Source: Providencia sp. R33 | GTDB taxonomy: Bacteria > Pseudomonadota > Gammaproteobacteria > Enterobacterales > Enterobacteriaceae | Length of the DNA stretch: 64,000 nt | Assembly (NCBI RefSeq): GCF_019343475.1 | Contig: NZ_CP072453.1 | Coordinates: 620,001-684,000 of the forward strand | Direction: 5' to 3' | In this document: one piece after another, positions 51,804 to 60,204 of the stretch | How positions within the stretch are numbered: position 1 is the first letter of the stretch | Layout: each line of letters starts with the position of its first letter | Made by a program: the position numbers and the translations under genes | The notes under the pieces: model-generated | Told to the model about the DNA's origin: nothing | Databases searched by the model: none | The model's input: the letters and a program-made list of their open reading frames with translations, nothing else

Positions 51804-53474
51804 ATGATCCATGCTTTCATAAAAAAAGGGAGCTTCCAAGATTCAGTAAGCTTAATGCTGATATCTCGAAAACTAAGTGAATCTCCAAATGTTTCAGAAA
51901 TATCCGTCATGATGGGAACTCCAGCGAATAAGTCGTTACTTGATGCGACTGGATTTTGGCATTCATCCTTTGATGACGCAACGCCGAATGATATTTGTGT
52001 TGCGATTAAAACCGAATCTACAGATACCGCTATTGTTGATGAAATTGCACAAGCGTTGGATGAATCACTCAAAGCATTAGCTCAAGGGCAGCAGCAAACA
52101 GGAAAAAAACTCCAACGTGTTCGTAGTTGGCGAATGGCAAAAAATAAACTCCCCAATGCAAATGTTGTATTAGTTTCCATTGCAGGGGAGTTTGCTGCAG
52201 AACTGGCTGACCAAGCATTAGATGATGGCTGTAACGTCATGATGTTCTCCGATAATGTGTCGCAAGTGGATGAGCGTAGGTTAAAACTTAAAGCGAGCGA
52301 ACGTGGTCTGATAGTGATGGGACCTGATTGTGGTACGGCTTACTTAGCAGGAGCGCCACTCGCGTTCTCCAACGTAGCACCGCAAGGAAACATCGGCATT
52401 ATTGGGGCATCGGGAACAGGCATTCAAGAGCTGATATCTCAAATTACGCTTGCAGGACAAGGTATTACAAATGCGATTGGATTAGGTGGTCGTGATTTAA
52501 CCGCTGAAATCGGTGGGGTCAGTGCCATGACTGCCATCGAATTGCTCGCATCCGATCCGCAGAGCGATGTTATCGCCTTTGTTTCTAAGCCGCCAGCCAA
52601 AGAAATCCGTAGCAAAGTGATTGATAAGCTTAAGGCTCAAGGAAAACCAGTTGTCGCATTATTCCTCGGGACAAAACCCGAAATCAAACAGGATGGAAAT
52701 TTATACTTTACTGAAACATTGGATGAAACTGCGCGTGTTGCAGCCATGCTTGGCCGCGTTGAAAAAGCGGTAGCATTTCAACCGCAAGCAAAGGGCAAGA
52801 AAATTTCAGGCCTGTATGCGGGGGGAACGCTAGCGGCGGAGTGCGCCATGTTATTGGCAGAAAAATTAGGACTGCAAACAGACGCTACGCACGATCAGGG
52901 CATGATGCTTAACCAAGATGGCCATCGAATTATTGATCTAGGTGATGACTTCTATACACAAGGCAAGCCTCATCCAATGATTGACCCTTCTACTCGCAAC
53001 CAGCAAATTGCTGCGCTTGCTCAGAAAGATGATGTTGGAGTGTTATTACTGGATGTGGTTATTGGTTACGGTGCTCAAATGGATTCAGCGCAAACACTAG
53101 CCAAAGAAATTAAAGCATTAAGAGAAAACCGTCCAAGTAATGCACCGATTGCCGTTATTGCTACCGTGACGGGGACTGAACAAGATCCTCAAGTACGCTC
53201 TGAACAAATCGCCTATTTAGAAGAGGCTGGAATGGCAGTAATGAATTCACTGCCTGAAGCCGTGACGCTGGCATGCAATATTATTTCCCCGCCTGTGATT
53301 GCATTCCCTCAAAAAGAGCAAGACATCTTGCAAAGTGTTTCAGTGATTAATGCTGGCGTACGCAGCTTTGCAGATGATTTACAAGCCAATGATATTCCAG
53401 TTGTTCACTACCAGTGGGCTCCAGTTGCTGGTGGTAATAAAAAATTAGCTAATATTCTGAAAAAATTGAAATAA
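51804..53474 (+). CDS. fdrA: FdrA/AllF, acyl-CoA-synthetase-like subunit of oxamate carbamoyltransferase
   Basis: A 556-residue protein nearly colinear with E. coli FdrA (555 aa). It opens MIHAFIKKGSFQDSVSLM, and has MGTPANKSLLD, MGPDCGT and GNIGIIGASGTGIQELISQI like the nucleotide-binding halves of succinyl-CoA synthetases, then LLLDVVIGYGA and HYQWAPVAGGNKKLA at the end. In E. coli, fdrA, ylbE and ylbF have been assigned to an oxamate carbamoyltransferase (AllFGH) that splits oxalurate to oxamate and carbamoyl phosphate. I rely on that general knowledge. Confidence 0.9.
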   Translation: MIHAFIKKGSFQDSVSLMLISRKLSESPNVSEISVMMGTPANKSLLDATGFWHSSFDDATPNDICVAIKTESTDTAIVDEIAQALDESLKALAQGQQQTGKKLQRVRSWRMAKNKLPNANVVLVSIAGEFAAELADQALDDGCNVMMFSDNVSQVDERRLKLKASERGLIVMGPDCGTAYLAGAPLAFSNVAPQGNIGIIGASGTGIQELISQITLAGQGITNAIGLGGRDLTAEIGGVSAMTAIELLASDPQSDVIAFVSKPPAKEIRSKVIDKLKAQGKPVVALFLGTKPEIKQDGNLYFTETLDETARVAAMLGRVEKAVAFQPQAKGKKISGLYAGGTLAAECAMLLAEKLGLQTDATHDQGMMLNQDGHRIIDLGDDFYTQGKPHPMIDPSTRNQQIAALAQKDDVGVLLLDVVIGYGAQMDSAQTLAKEIKALRENRPSNAPIAVIATVTGTEQDPQVRSEQIAYLEEAGMAVMNSLPEAVTLACNIISPPVIAFPQKEQDILQSVSVINAGVRSFADDLQANDIPVVHYQWAPVAGGNKKLANILKKLK

Positions 53475-53484
53475 GGGTTTGGAT

Positions 53485-54750
53485 ATGTACTCAACGATTG
53501 AAGAAGCAAATGCCGCAGTAATTGAACGTATTCGTGCCGCTCGTCCTTTTTGGCAAAGTGTTGAGCCTGCAAAAAATCTCGTCCCAACTTTGCAACAAGG
53601 CAAAAAATTACTGCATGCAGGCCCGCCTGTTACTTGGGATGAGATGAGTGGACCCGTGCGTGGTGCTTGTATCGGAGCCTGTTTATTCGAAAAATGGGCA
53701 GATAATGAAGAGCAAGCGCTTAACTTATTGAATAATGGTCAAATTGAATTTATTCCTTGCCACAGTGTAAAAGCAGTGGGACCAATGGGGGGAATTACTT
53801 CCGCCAACATGCCAATGTTAGTTGTCAAGAATATGACCCATGGCAACTTTGCTTACTGCAACCTCAATGAAGGTATTGGTAAAGTCATGCGTTTTGGGGC
53901 ATATGGTGAAGATGTTCAAGCACGTCATCGTTGGATGCGTGACTCATTAGGTCCTGTACTGAAAAAAACCTTACAAACATTGGAAAATGGTATTGATTTG
54001 ACGGCAGTGATGGCACAAGGCATCACTATGGGGGATGAATTCCACCAACGCAACATTGCGACTTCAGCATTATTACTAAGACAACTCGCCCCTATCATGA
54101 GCTCGCTGGATATTGATAAAACTGAACTCCAGCAAGTGATGAAATTTTTAAGTATCACAGACCAATTTTTCCTCAATCTTGCAATGGCTTACTGTAAATC
54201 GGCGATGGATGCTGGCGCTGAAATTCAGCATGGCACCATTGTGACCGTATTAACGCGTAATGGTAAAAACTTTGGTGTGAAAATCAGTGGGATGGGTGAT
54301 CAGTGGTTTACCGCGCCAGTTAACACACCTGAAGGTCTCTTTTTCTCAGGTTATAGCCAAGCTGATGCCAACCCAGATATTGGTGACAGTGCAATCACTG
54401 AAGCGTTCGGTATTGGTGGTGCCGCGATGGTGGCAGCACCGGGTGTTACACGTTTTGTTGGTGCAAGTGGTGGCATGAGTGCCGCATTAGATGTGTCTGA
54501 GGAAATGACTGAAATTTACTTGGAACACAACATGATGTTGCAAATTCCAACTTGGGATTTCCAAGGTGCTTGCATCGGACTGGACGCTCGCAGAGTTGTT
54601 GAAACTGGTATCACACCGCTCATCAATACAGGGATCGCACATAAAGAAGCAGGAATTGGTCAGATTGGTGCGGGTACGGTAAGAGCACCACTGGCTTGCT
54701 TTGAAAAAGCGATTGTTGCGCTAGCTGAAAAAATGGGCATCAGCGAATAA
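53485..54750 (+). CDS. ylbE: YlbE/AllG, DUF1116 protein of the oxamate carbamoyltransferase complex
   Basis: A 421-residue DUF1116-family protein similar to E. coli YlbE. Recognisable blocks include GPVRGACIGACLFEKWA, GPMGGITSANMPMLVV, RHRWMRDSLGPVL, FGIGGAAMVAAPGVTRFVGA and IAHKEAGIGQIGAG. The ATG at 53485 follows AAGGG and lies 10 bp after fdrA, pointing to one transcript and stoichiometric partners. The biochemical role is by homology with the E. coli AllFGH system. Confidence 0.87.
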   Translation: MYSTIEEANAAVIERIRAARPFWQSVEPAKNLVPTLQQGKKLLHAGPPVTWDEMSGPVRGACIGACLFEKWADNEEQALNLLNNGQIEFIPCHSVKAVGPMGGITSANMPMLVVKNMTHGNFAYCNLNEGIGKVMRFGAYGEDVQARHRWMRDSLGPVLKKTLQTLENGIDLTAVMAQGITMGDEFHQRNIATSALLLRQLAPIMSSLDIDKTELQQVMKFLSITDQFFLNLAMAYCKSAMDAGAEIQHGTIVTVLTRNGKNFGVKISGMGDQWFTAPVNTPEGLFFSGYSQADANPDIGDSAITEAFGIGGAAMVAAPGVTRFVGASGGMSAALDVSEEMTEIYLEHNMMLQIPTWDFQGACIGLDARRVVETGITPLINTGIAHKEAGIGQIGAGTVRAPLACFEKAIVALAEKMGISE

Positions 54751-54782
54751 ATCGATAATTTTCACTCTGAAGGAGCTTAAAA

Positions 54783-55595
54783 ATGATCATGCAAGCACTG
54801 TCCGTTAGCGCTCACTTACCTAAAGAAACAGGGATATTGAATTGCGTTGGACGCTTTAATCATGCACTTAATTTTGTCACTCCTTCAGGTGAATTATTGA
54901 CATTACATCGCTATGGTCGAGGATTAAGCCCAATGGGCTGGATGGTCTCTGATACTGATTTTCAAGCTATTTTTGATGATGATAATGAGTCTGTTGAGTA
55001 TAAAAACGATCGATTGGTCAGCCCTAACTGGCAACTCATTGCGCCAAAAGAACACTTATCGCTCAAGTTAGTGCCACAAAAACTCCCTGATGGAACGTTT
55101 ACAGCGCTATGGGATATCTTAAGGCAATCGAAAGCGAAAAGTGGTTTACACGGCAGTTTGAGTGAAGTGACAACTGGATCATTATGTCGAGAGCTCAAAG
55201 AATTAAAAGCAAACTATCAACGATACCTTCAAGGTGAGCGTATTGATTGGCAGTCGATAATTGGAAGAGGGCCAGGGTTAACCCCAAGCTTTGATGATAT
55301 CTTAATAGGTATGCTATTGGTCACGTTTCTTAATCCAGAGATTGACAGCGACAGCTTACCAAACTTTTTTCAAGATACTCCTCCTTTAGGGTCATTAACG
55401 ACTCTGATCAGTGTGAACTATTTACGTTTTGCTTCTCAGGGCATCTTTTCTACTCCACTACAAACGTTAGCAGCTGCGTTAGTACAGCCGATGAAATTAT
55501 CACAAGCGGTTCGTTTGTTGCTTCAGGTCGGTCATTTTTCTGGTGCGGATACGTTAATCGGTGTGTGGTTAGCGGGTATGGATGAAATGGGTTAA
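54783..55595 (+). CDS. ylbF: YlbF/AllH, DUF2877 protein of the oxamate carbamoyltransferase complex
   Basis: A 270-residue DUF2877-family protein in the same position as E. coli ylbF. Family blocks are SVFSRALNFV-like GRFNHALNFVTPSGELLTLH near the start, IGRGPGLTPSFDDILIGML and the final VGHFSGADTLIGVWLAG. AGGAGC precedes the ATG at 54783; Met3 at 54789 is an alternative. Third gene in fdrA-ylbE-ylbF-allK. Confidence 0.86.
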   Translation: MIMQALSVSAHLPKETGILNCVGRFNHALNFVTPSGELLTLHRYGRGLSPMGWMVSDTDFQAIFDDDNESVEYKNDRLVSPNWQLIAPKEHLSLKLVPQKLPDGTFTALWDILRQSKAKSGLHGSLSEVTTGSLCRELKELKANYQRYLQGERIDWQSIIGRGPGLTPSFDDILIGMLLVTFLNPEIDSDSLPNFFQDTPPLGSLTTLISVNYLRFASQGIFSTPLQTLAAALVQPMKLSQAVRLLLQVGHFSGADTLIGVWLAGMDEMG

Positions 55596-55620
55596 CGTTC
55601 GCGAATAAACAAGGACAAAC

Positions 55621-56523
55621 ATGGAAACTATTGTTATCGCCTTAGGTGGCAATGCATTACTGCAGCGCGGAGAAGTGCTTTCCGCTGAAAATCAATACCA
55701 AGCTATCGCATCGATTGCGGGGACTTTGGGACAATTGGCGCAGAAGTATCGTGTGGTGATTGTACATGGCAATGGGCCACAAGTCGGATTATTGGCGTTA
55801 CAGAATTTAGCCTATACAGATGTTCCTGCTTATCCTTTGGATATTTTAGTGGCCGAAAGTCAGGGAATGATTGGTTATATGCTGATGCAAGAACTGGGAC
55901 GTAAGCACCCTAAACAGCCAGTAACAACGCTGCTCACTCGTGTTGAAGTTGATAGCAATGACCCTGCTTACCAAAACCCCACTAAATACATTGGCCCTGT
56001 GTATGACAAGCAGGAAAAAGAAAGCTTAGAAGCTGAGCTAGGTTGGACGATTAAAGCCGATGGCAAATATTATCGTCGGGTTGTTCCATCCCCTCAACCT
56101 AAAGCCATTCTGGAAATTGATGCCATCAAATGCTTATTAGATCAAAAGCATATTGTCATCTGTAATGGTGGCGGAGGTGTTCCTGTTATTCAGCAGGATA
56201 ATGGATTTTGTGGGAGTGAGGCGGTTATCGATAAAGATTTATCCTCTGCACTATTAGCGGAAGTGCTTGAATCTGACCACCTCATTATTCTAACAGATGC
56301 AGACGCCGTCTATCGAAATTGGGGAACACCAGAGCAAAGCGTGATTAGAAGCGCAACGGTCGCAGAAGTTGCCCCTATGGCGATTGATGATGGCTCTATG
56401 GGCCCGAAACTGATGGCGGTCAGCCGTTTTGTGCAACGCTCAGGTAAACCTGCTTATATTGGTGCGTTAAAGCAGATAGATGCTATTTTGAAAGGAGAGG
56501 CAGGCACTAAAATTATGCCATAG
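55621..56523 (+). CDS. allK: carbamate kinase (AllK/YbcF type)
   Basis: This kinase uses carbamoyl phosphate to make ATP, releasing CO2 and ammonia; here the carbamoyl phosphate would come from oxalurate through AllFGH. The 300-residue amino-acid-kinase-fold protein shows ALGGNALLQRGE, VIVHGNGPQVGLL, the KYIGPVYDKQE block, ICNGGGGVPVI, and GSMGPKLMAVSRF. Its place in the cluster, not an arginine deiminase operon, supports AllK rather than ArcC. It lies 25 bp after ylbF. Confidence 0.9.
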   Translation: METIVIALGGNALLQRGEVLSAENQYQAIASIAGTLGQLAQKYRVVIVHGNGPQVGLLALQNLAYTDVPAYPLDILVAESQGMIGYMLMQELGRKHPKQPVTTLLTRVEVDSNDPAYQNPTKYIGPVYDKQEKESLEAELGWTIKADGKYYRRVVPSPQPKAILEIDAIKCLLDQKHIVICNGGGGVPVIQQDNGFCGSEAVIDKDLSSALLAEVLESDHLIILTDADAVYRNWGTPEQSVIRSATVAEVAPMAIDDGSMGPKLMAVSRFVQRSGKPAYIGALKQIDAILKGEAGTKIMP

Positions 56524-56556
56524 TGATTAATTGCTTTGATAATCAAGGAAGTATTA

Positions 56557-57393
56557 ATGAAAAACGTTTCATTTGGTCATGATATTTTACCCGCAATTGG
56601 TATGGGCAGTTGGAATTTGGGGCAGCAACGAAAAAGTGCAAAAGAAGAAATTGAGGCGATACAAGCAGGCCTTGATGCAGGCTTAAAATTAATTGATAGT
56701 GCTGAAATGTATGGCAATGGAGCTTCTGAACAATTAATTGGTAAAGCAATTTCAGGACGACGCGATGAAACGTTTTTAGTATCAAAAGTTTACCCCTTCA
56801 ATGCTGGAGGTAAAGCGTTAGTTAATGCTTGTGAGGCATCTTTGCGCCGGTTAAAAACGGATAGGCTTGATCTTTACTTGCTGCATTGGGCTGGCGATAT
56901 TCCTCTCGAAGAAACTATTAATGGTTTCGAAAAACTGCAATCTGCAGGGAAAATTCGTTATTGGGGAATATCTAACTTTGATATTAATGAATTGCAAGAT
57001 ATGTACGATCACCTCGTGGGGGGACGTTATTGTGCGACAAATCAGGTGCTATATAACCTTGGTAGCCGCGGTATTGATTATTCCTTACTTAACTGGTGTC
57101 GGCATAAAAAAATGCCATTAATGGCTTATTCACCACTCGGCAGCGGCAATCAATTACTTAGGCACCCAACGTTGAAGATGATTGCGCAAAAATATCAGGT
57201 TGCACCAGCAACGGTTGCATTAGCGTGGGTGATCCGTGGTGATGGGGTCGTTGCCATTCCTGAGTCAGGTAGCAGGGCGCATATGCTGCAAAATGCGCAC
57301 GCTTGCCAGTTGGTATTAGACAAAGACGATATTGCTTTATTAGATGAAAGCTTTCCACCGCCAACACATAAGCAATATCTGGATATTTTATAA
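56557..57393 (+). CDS. aldo/keto reductase in the ureide cluster
   Basis: A 278-residue NADPH-dependent aldo/keto reductase. The catalytic tetrad is visible: Asp and Tyr in LIDSAEMYGNG, Lys in FLVSKVYP, His in DLYLLHWAG. The C-terminal NADPH site is AIPESGSRAHMLQN. AAGGAAG precedes ATG 56557. It lies 33 bp after the carbamate kinase and converges on allS with only 11 bp between, so it is probably cotranscribed with allFGHK. E. coli lacks this gene at this position as I recall. The substrate is unknown; a glyoxylate- or oxamate-related aldehyde would be a guess. Confidence 0.85.
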   Translation: MKNVSFGHDILPAIGMGSWNLGQQRKSAKEEIEAIQAGLDAGLKLIDSAEMYGNGASEQLIGKAISGRRDETFLVSKVYPFNAGGKALVNACEASLRRLKTDRLDLYLLHWAGDIPLEETINGFEKLQSAGKIRYWGISNFDINELQDMYDHLVGGRYCATNQVLYNLGSRGIDYSLLNWCRHKKMPLMAYSPLGSGNQLLRHPTLKMIAQKYQVAPATVALAWVIRGDGVVAIPESGSRAHMLQNAHACQLVLDKDDIALLDESFPPPTHKQYLDIL

Positions 57394-57404
57394 TTAATCC
57401 AAAG

Positions 57405-58331
57405 TTACTTTGTTGCTGGGTCAATTGGGCTCAGCAAGCCTTGAATGATAGGGTCGCGAAGTTTGAAGAGCTTCACCACAGTTTTTAATACTTCCCCTTG
57501 ATGGTCACTATTCCACGCTAAAGATAGTGGAGACGGCCTTCTTGGTCTTTTTATCAATTTTGCAATGAGTTGTTGGTTTTGAATATAGGGTTTGCAAATA
57601 GAGGCAGGTAAAAAGCCAATTCCCGTTCCTTTTAGGTGACAGAGTACTTTGGTTTTCATATCAGGCACTTTAATTTCCCTTTGGCCAGATAATAACCATG
57701 CAGTGCGTTTGGATAAAACTAGCGAGGTATCTTCCACATTGATAGTAGGGTAACAACGGAGTTGTTCATCGCTAAGAATACCGTCAATAGAGGCAAGTGG
57801 ATGTTGGTTGGCCACAGTAAATACCCAATCGATTTTGCCTAAAAATAAGGTGTTCACACCGCTGTCTAATGATTCAGAACCTGGGACACCGATAGCAATG
57901 TCACATTTGTTACTGAGTAGGGAATCCCACACCCCCATATATACTTGGCGAGTGATATTAATGCGAGTGAAAGGAAAGCGCTCGATGAGGTGTTGAAGTA
58001 AGTCCGCTACGGCATTCGGTTCATAGAGCAAGTTATTAATTGCAATAGTAACTTCTTGCTCGACGCCTTCATTAATCAGCCGTAACTGATTTGGCATACT
58101 ACTTAACCAATTATGCCATTCACGGCAATGTTCAAGGAGATATTCCCCCGCAGATGTTAGGTTAACGGTTCGTGTCGTTCGAGTGAAAAGCTGGACTCCA
58201 ACATATTCTTCTAAGATTTTGATCCGGTAACTGATGGTTGCGGTACTTTTGTAGAGTTGTTTTGCGGCTTGAGAAAAGCTCTGACACTGCGCAACGGTGA
58301 TAAATGTTGTCATCGTTTCTTGATCTAACAT
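57405..58331 (-). CDS. allS: AllS, LysR-family activator of ureide genes
   Basis: A 308-residue LysR regulator, the same length as E. coli AllS and closely similar. The helix-turn-helix region reads SFSQAAKQLYKSTATISYRI; VQLFTRTTRTVNLTSAGE and VEQEVTIAINNLLYEP follow, then FTRINITRQVYMGVWDSLL, and VPDMKTKV with GTGIGFLPAS in the effector domain. AllS activates allDCE in E. coli. Divergent from allA, sharing a control region with an AllR box. GGGAGA precedes the ATG. Confidence 0.94.
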   Translation of the reverse strand: MLDQETMTTFITVAQCQSFSQAAKQLYKSTATISYRIKILEEYVGVQLFTRTTRTVNLTSAGEYLLEHCREWHNWLSSMPNQLRLINEGVEQEVTIAINNLLYEPNAVADLLQHLIERFPFTRINITRQVYMGVWDSLLSNKCDIAIGVPGSESLDSGVNTLFLGKIDWVFTVANQHPLASIDGILSDEQLRCYPTINVEDTSLVLSKRTAWLLSGQREIKVPDMKTKVLCHLKGTGIGFLPASICKPYIQNQQLIAKLIKRPRRPSPLSLAWNSDHQGEVLKTVVKLFKLRDPIIQGLLSPIDPATK

Positions 58332-58654
58332 GTTCGTATCTCCCTAAAGTCAAAGGAAAAATCAATTTATAATATTTTTTAGATCTGCATTTTGTTTCAC
58401 GTCATCCATTAAGTTGGCTTCATCATAATTGAAAGTGATAAGTATAAATTCTGTAGAATTGTTAGTAATTATTATCTTACTGAATATTAAAGAATTATAT
58501 ACAAAATAAAATGAAAAACTGTGATCTATGGTTTTTTGTGGAAAAATTTTCCAAAAAATGATGTTAAATGTAATACAACCTGATAAACTGATTTTGTCAG
58601 TAGGTGGTTGTACAAAATAGTGGCTTAAAATTTTTAGTGTGTTAGGAGAAAATA
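58332..58654. other. divergent allS / allA control region
   Basis: 323 AT-rich bases with promoters for both genes. The only strong motif is the AllR palindrome at 58538-58554, about 100 bp before allA and about 210 bp before allS. Confidence 0.6.
58538..58554. promoter_or_regulatory. AllR operator in the allS-allA region
   Basis: GTGGAAAAATTTTCCAA differs at one outer base from the perfect 17-bp palindrome before gcl. In E. coli AllR binds this TTGGAAAA-type repeat in the same two promoters. Confidence 0.87.
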
Positions 58655-59140
58655 ATGGAACTTGTTCTATCTGATCTGACACCGGAAGCGTTTGCCCCCT
58701 ATGGAGACGTCATCCAAGTTGAAGGATCTGAATTTTTTCATATCAATGATGGTACGACAGAACGTTATCATGCTTTAGGTAAGGCAGAGATTACAGATGC
58801 AAGTCCCGTTCTGATGAGTATTAGTCGTTCAGAACCTATTGATATGCCAATGAATATTAAACTTTTAGAGAAGCATCCGCTTTCCAGTCAAGCTTTTATC
58901 CCAATGAATGGTGAGCGTTTCATTGTGGTGGTTGCTGAGCCTGGGGATGATATCCCAGTTGGTACTTTACGAGCATTTATCACCAATGGTAAGCAGGGTG
59001 TAAACTATCACCGTGATGTCTGGCATCATCCTATTTATGCATTTCAATCACAAACGGATTTTTTAACGGTAGATAGAGGCGGTGCTGACAATTGTGTCGT
59101 TATGGATCTCCCTGAGCCTTGTCAAATAGTTTTTCCTTAA
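58655..59140 (+). CDS. allA: ureidoglycolate lyase AllA
   Basis: AllA splits ureidoglycolate to glyoxylate and urea, feeding the Gcl branch. The 161-residue cupin-like protein matches E. coli AllA (160 aa): LTPEAFAPYGDVI at the start, FHINDGTTERYH, LEKHPLSSQAFIPM, and NYHRDVWHHPIYAF with probable active-site histidines. TTAGGAG precedes the ATG. First gene of allA-allR, with allS divergent. Confidence 0.94.
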   Translation: MELVLSDLTPEAFAPYGDVIQVEGSEFFHINDGTTERYHALGKAEITDASPVLMSISRSEPIDMPMNIKLLEKHPLSSQAFIPMNGERFIVVVAEPGDDIPVGTLRAFITNGKQGVNYHRDVWHHPIYAFQSQTDFLTVDRGGADNCVVMDLPEPCQIVFP

Positions 59141-59214
59141 CTACTCTATTGGGCAATAAGGGCTAGGTAATATAATTCCTTTCTGCCGATAGTAAACATA
59201 AAAGGTAAAAATAA

Positions 59215-60024
59215 ATGACTGAACCACGCACAAAAGGAAGACCACAGACAGATAAAAGTTCGCCAAAAGGTGCGCAAGCACTTGAGCGCGGGTTGGATAT
59301 CCTTCAATTTCTGGCTAATTCAGGTGGGAGCTCCTCAGTCTCTGTTTTATCTGAGCAGTTAGGTTTACCTTTATCAACGACATTTCGCTTGCTGAAAGTC
59401 CTTGAGCAATCAGAGTTTATTTTTCAAGACCCACAACTTGGCTGGTGGCATATCGGTCTGCAATCATTCACAGTTGGGGCTACATATATGAATGATAGGG
59501 ACGTAGTATCAGTTGCTGGGCCATTTATGCGCAGGCTAATGTTGCTATCAGGGGAAACGGCAAACTTGGCTATTCGTAATAATTTAGATGCTGTATTAAT
59601 CCGCCAATGTGAATGCCATGCGTTAGTGAGAATGTGCGCACCGTTGGGGAGTCGTTTACCATTACATGCATCAGGAGCTGGGAAGGCATTATTGTTCCCG
59701 CTTGATGAAGAGGAAATGTTAGAGCTTGTCACACGCTCTGGTTTACAAGAATTCACCCCTAAAACCATCACCAGCATTAATGTGTTGAGAAAGGCGTTAG
59801 GGCATTATCAAGAGCTGGGTTATGTCATTGATAATGAAGAACATGCTCTGGGTCTTAATTGTTTAGCGGCACCTATATTTGATCGTAATAATTCAGTGAT
59901 AGCAGCAATATCTATTTCGGGCCCTAGTGCAAGGGTAACTGAAGAACGTTTTACTGAGCTAGGGGAACTGGTTCGTGACGTTGCTGCGGATATCAGCGCG
60001 GCATTAGGTGAGCGCCAATCATAA
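59215..60024 (+). CDS. allR: AllR, IclR-family repressor of ureide/glyoxylate genes
   Basis: A 269-residue IclR-family repressor strongly resembling E. coli AllR. The winged helix-turn-helix has KGAQALERGLDILQFLANSG followed by LGLPLSTTFRLLKVLEQ. The effector domain has SVAGPFMRRLMLLSGETANL, ECHALVRMCAPLGSRLPLHA with the ASGAGKALL loop, and AAISISGPSARVTEERF. In E. coli it blocks allA/allS and gcl and is released by glyoxylate or allantoin. Two matching operators are in this window. It lies 74 bp after allA. Confidence 0.95.
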   Translation: MTEPRTKGRPQTDKSSPKGAQALERGLDILQFLANSGGSSSVSVLSEQLGLPLSTTFRLLKVLEQSEFIFQDPQLGWWHIGLQSFTVGATYMNDRDVVSVAGPFMRRLMLLSGETANLAIRNNLDAVLIRQCECHALVRMCAPLGSRLPLHASGAGKALLFPLDEEEMLELVTRSGLQEFTPKTITSINVLRKALGHYQELGYVIDNEEHALGLNCLAAPIFDRNNSVIAAISISGPSARVTEERFTELGELVRDVAADISAALGERQS

Positions 60025-60135
60025 AGACCAGAGATCAGCGGGTGTTAATCATCCGCTAAAAAGAGTTTATTTAACAAGTGGTTAGATGGTAATCAACGAG
60101 CTGATTAACCAAAGAGTACAGAATACATAGATAAT

Positions 60136-60160
60136 CCGTTTTTAAAAAAACGGTTTTTTT
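60136..60160 (+). terminator. terminator after allR
   Basis: CCGTTTTT/AAAAACGG stem followed by seven T residues, only 16 nt before the gcl operator. Confidence 0.85.
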
Positions 60161-60175
60161 AGACAAAAAATAAAG

Positions 60176-60192
60176 TTGGAAAAATTTTCCAA
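60176..60192. promoter_or_regulatory. AllR operator before gcl
   Basis: TTGGAAAAATTTTCCAA, a perfect 17-bp palindrome, ends 13 bases before the gcl ATG and 2 bases before its AGGAG ribosome site. Same sequence family as E. coli AllR boxes. Confidence 0.9.
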
Positions 60193-60204
60193 ATAGGAGT
60201 TGTT

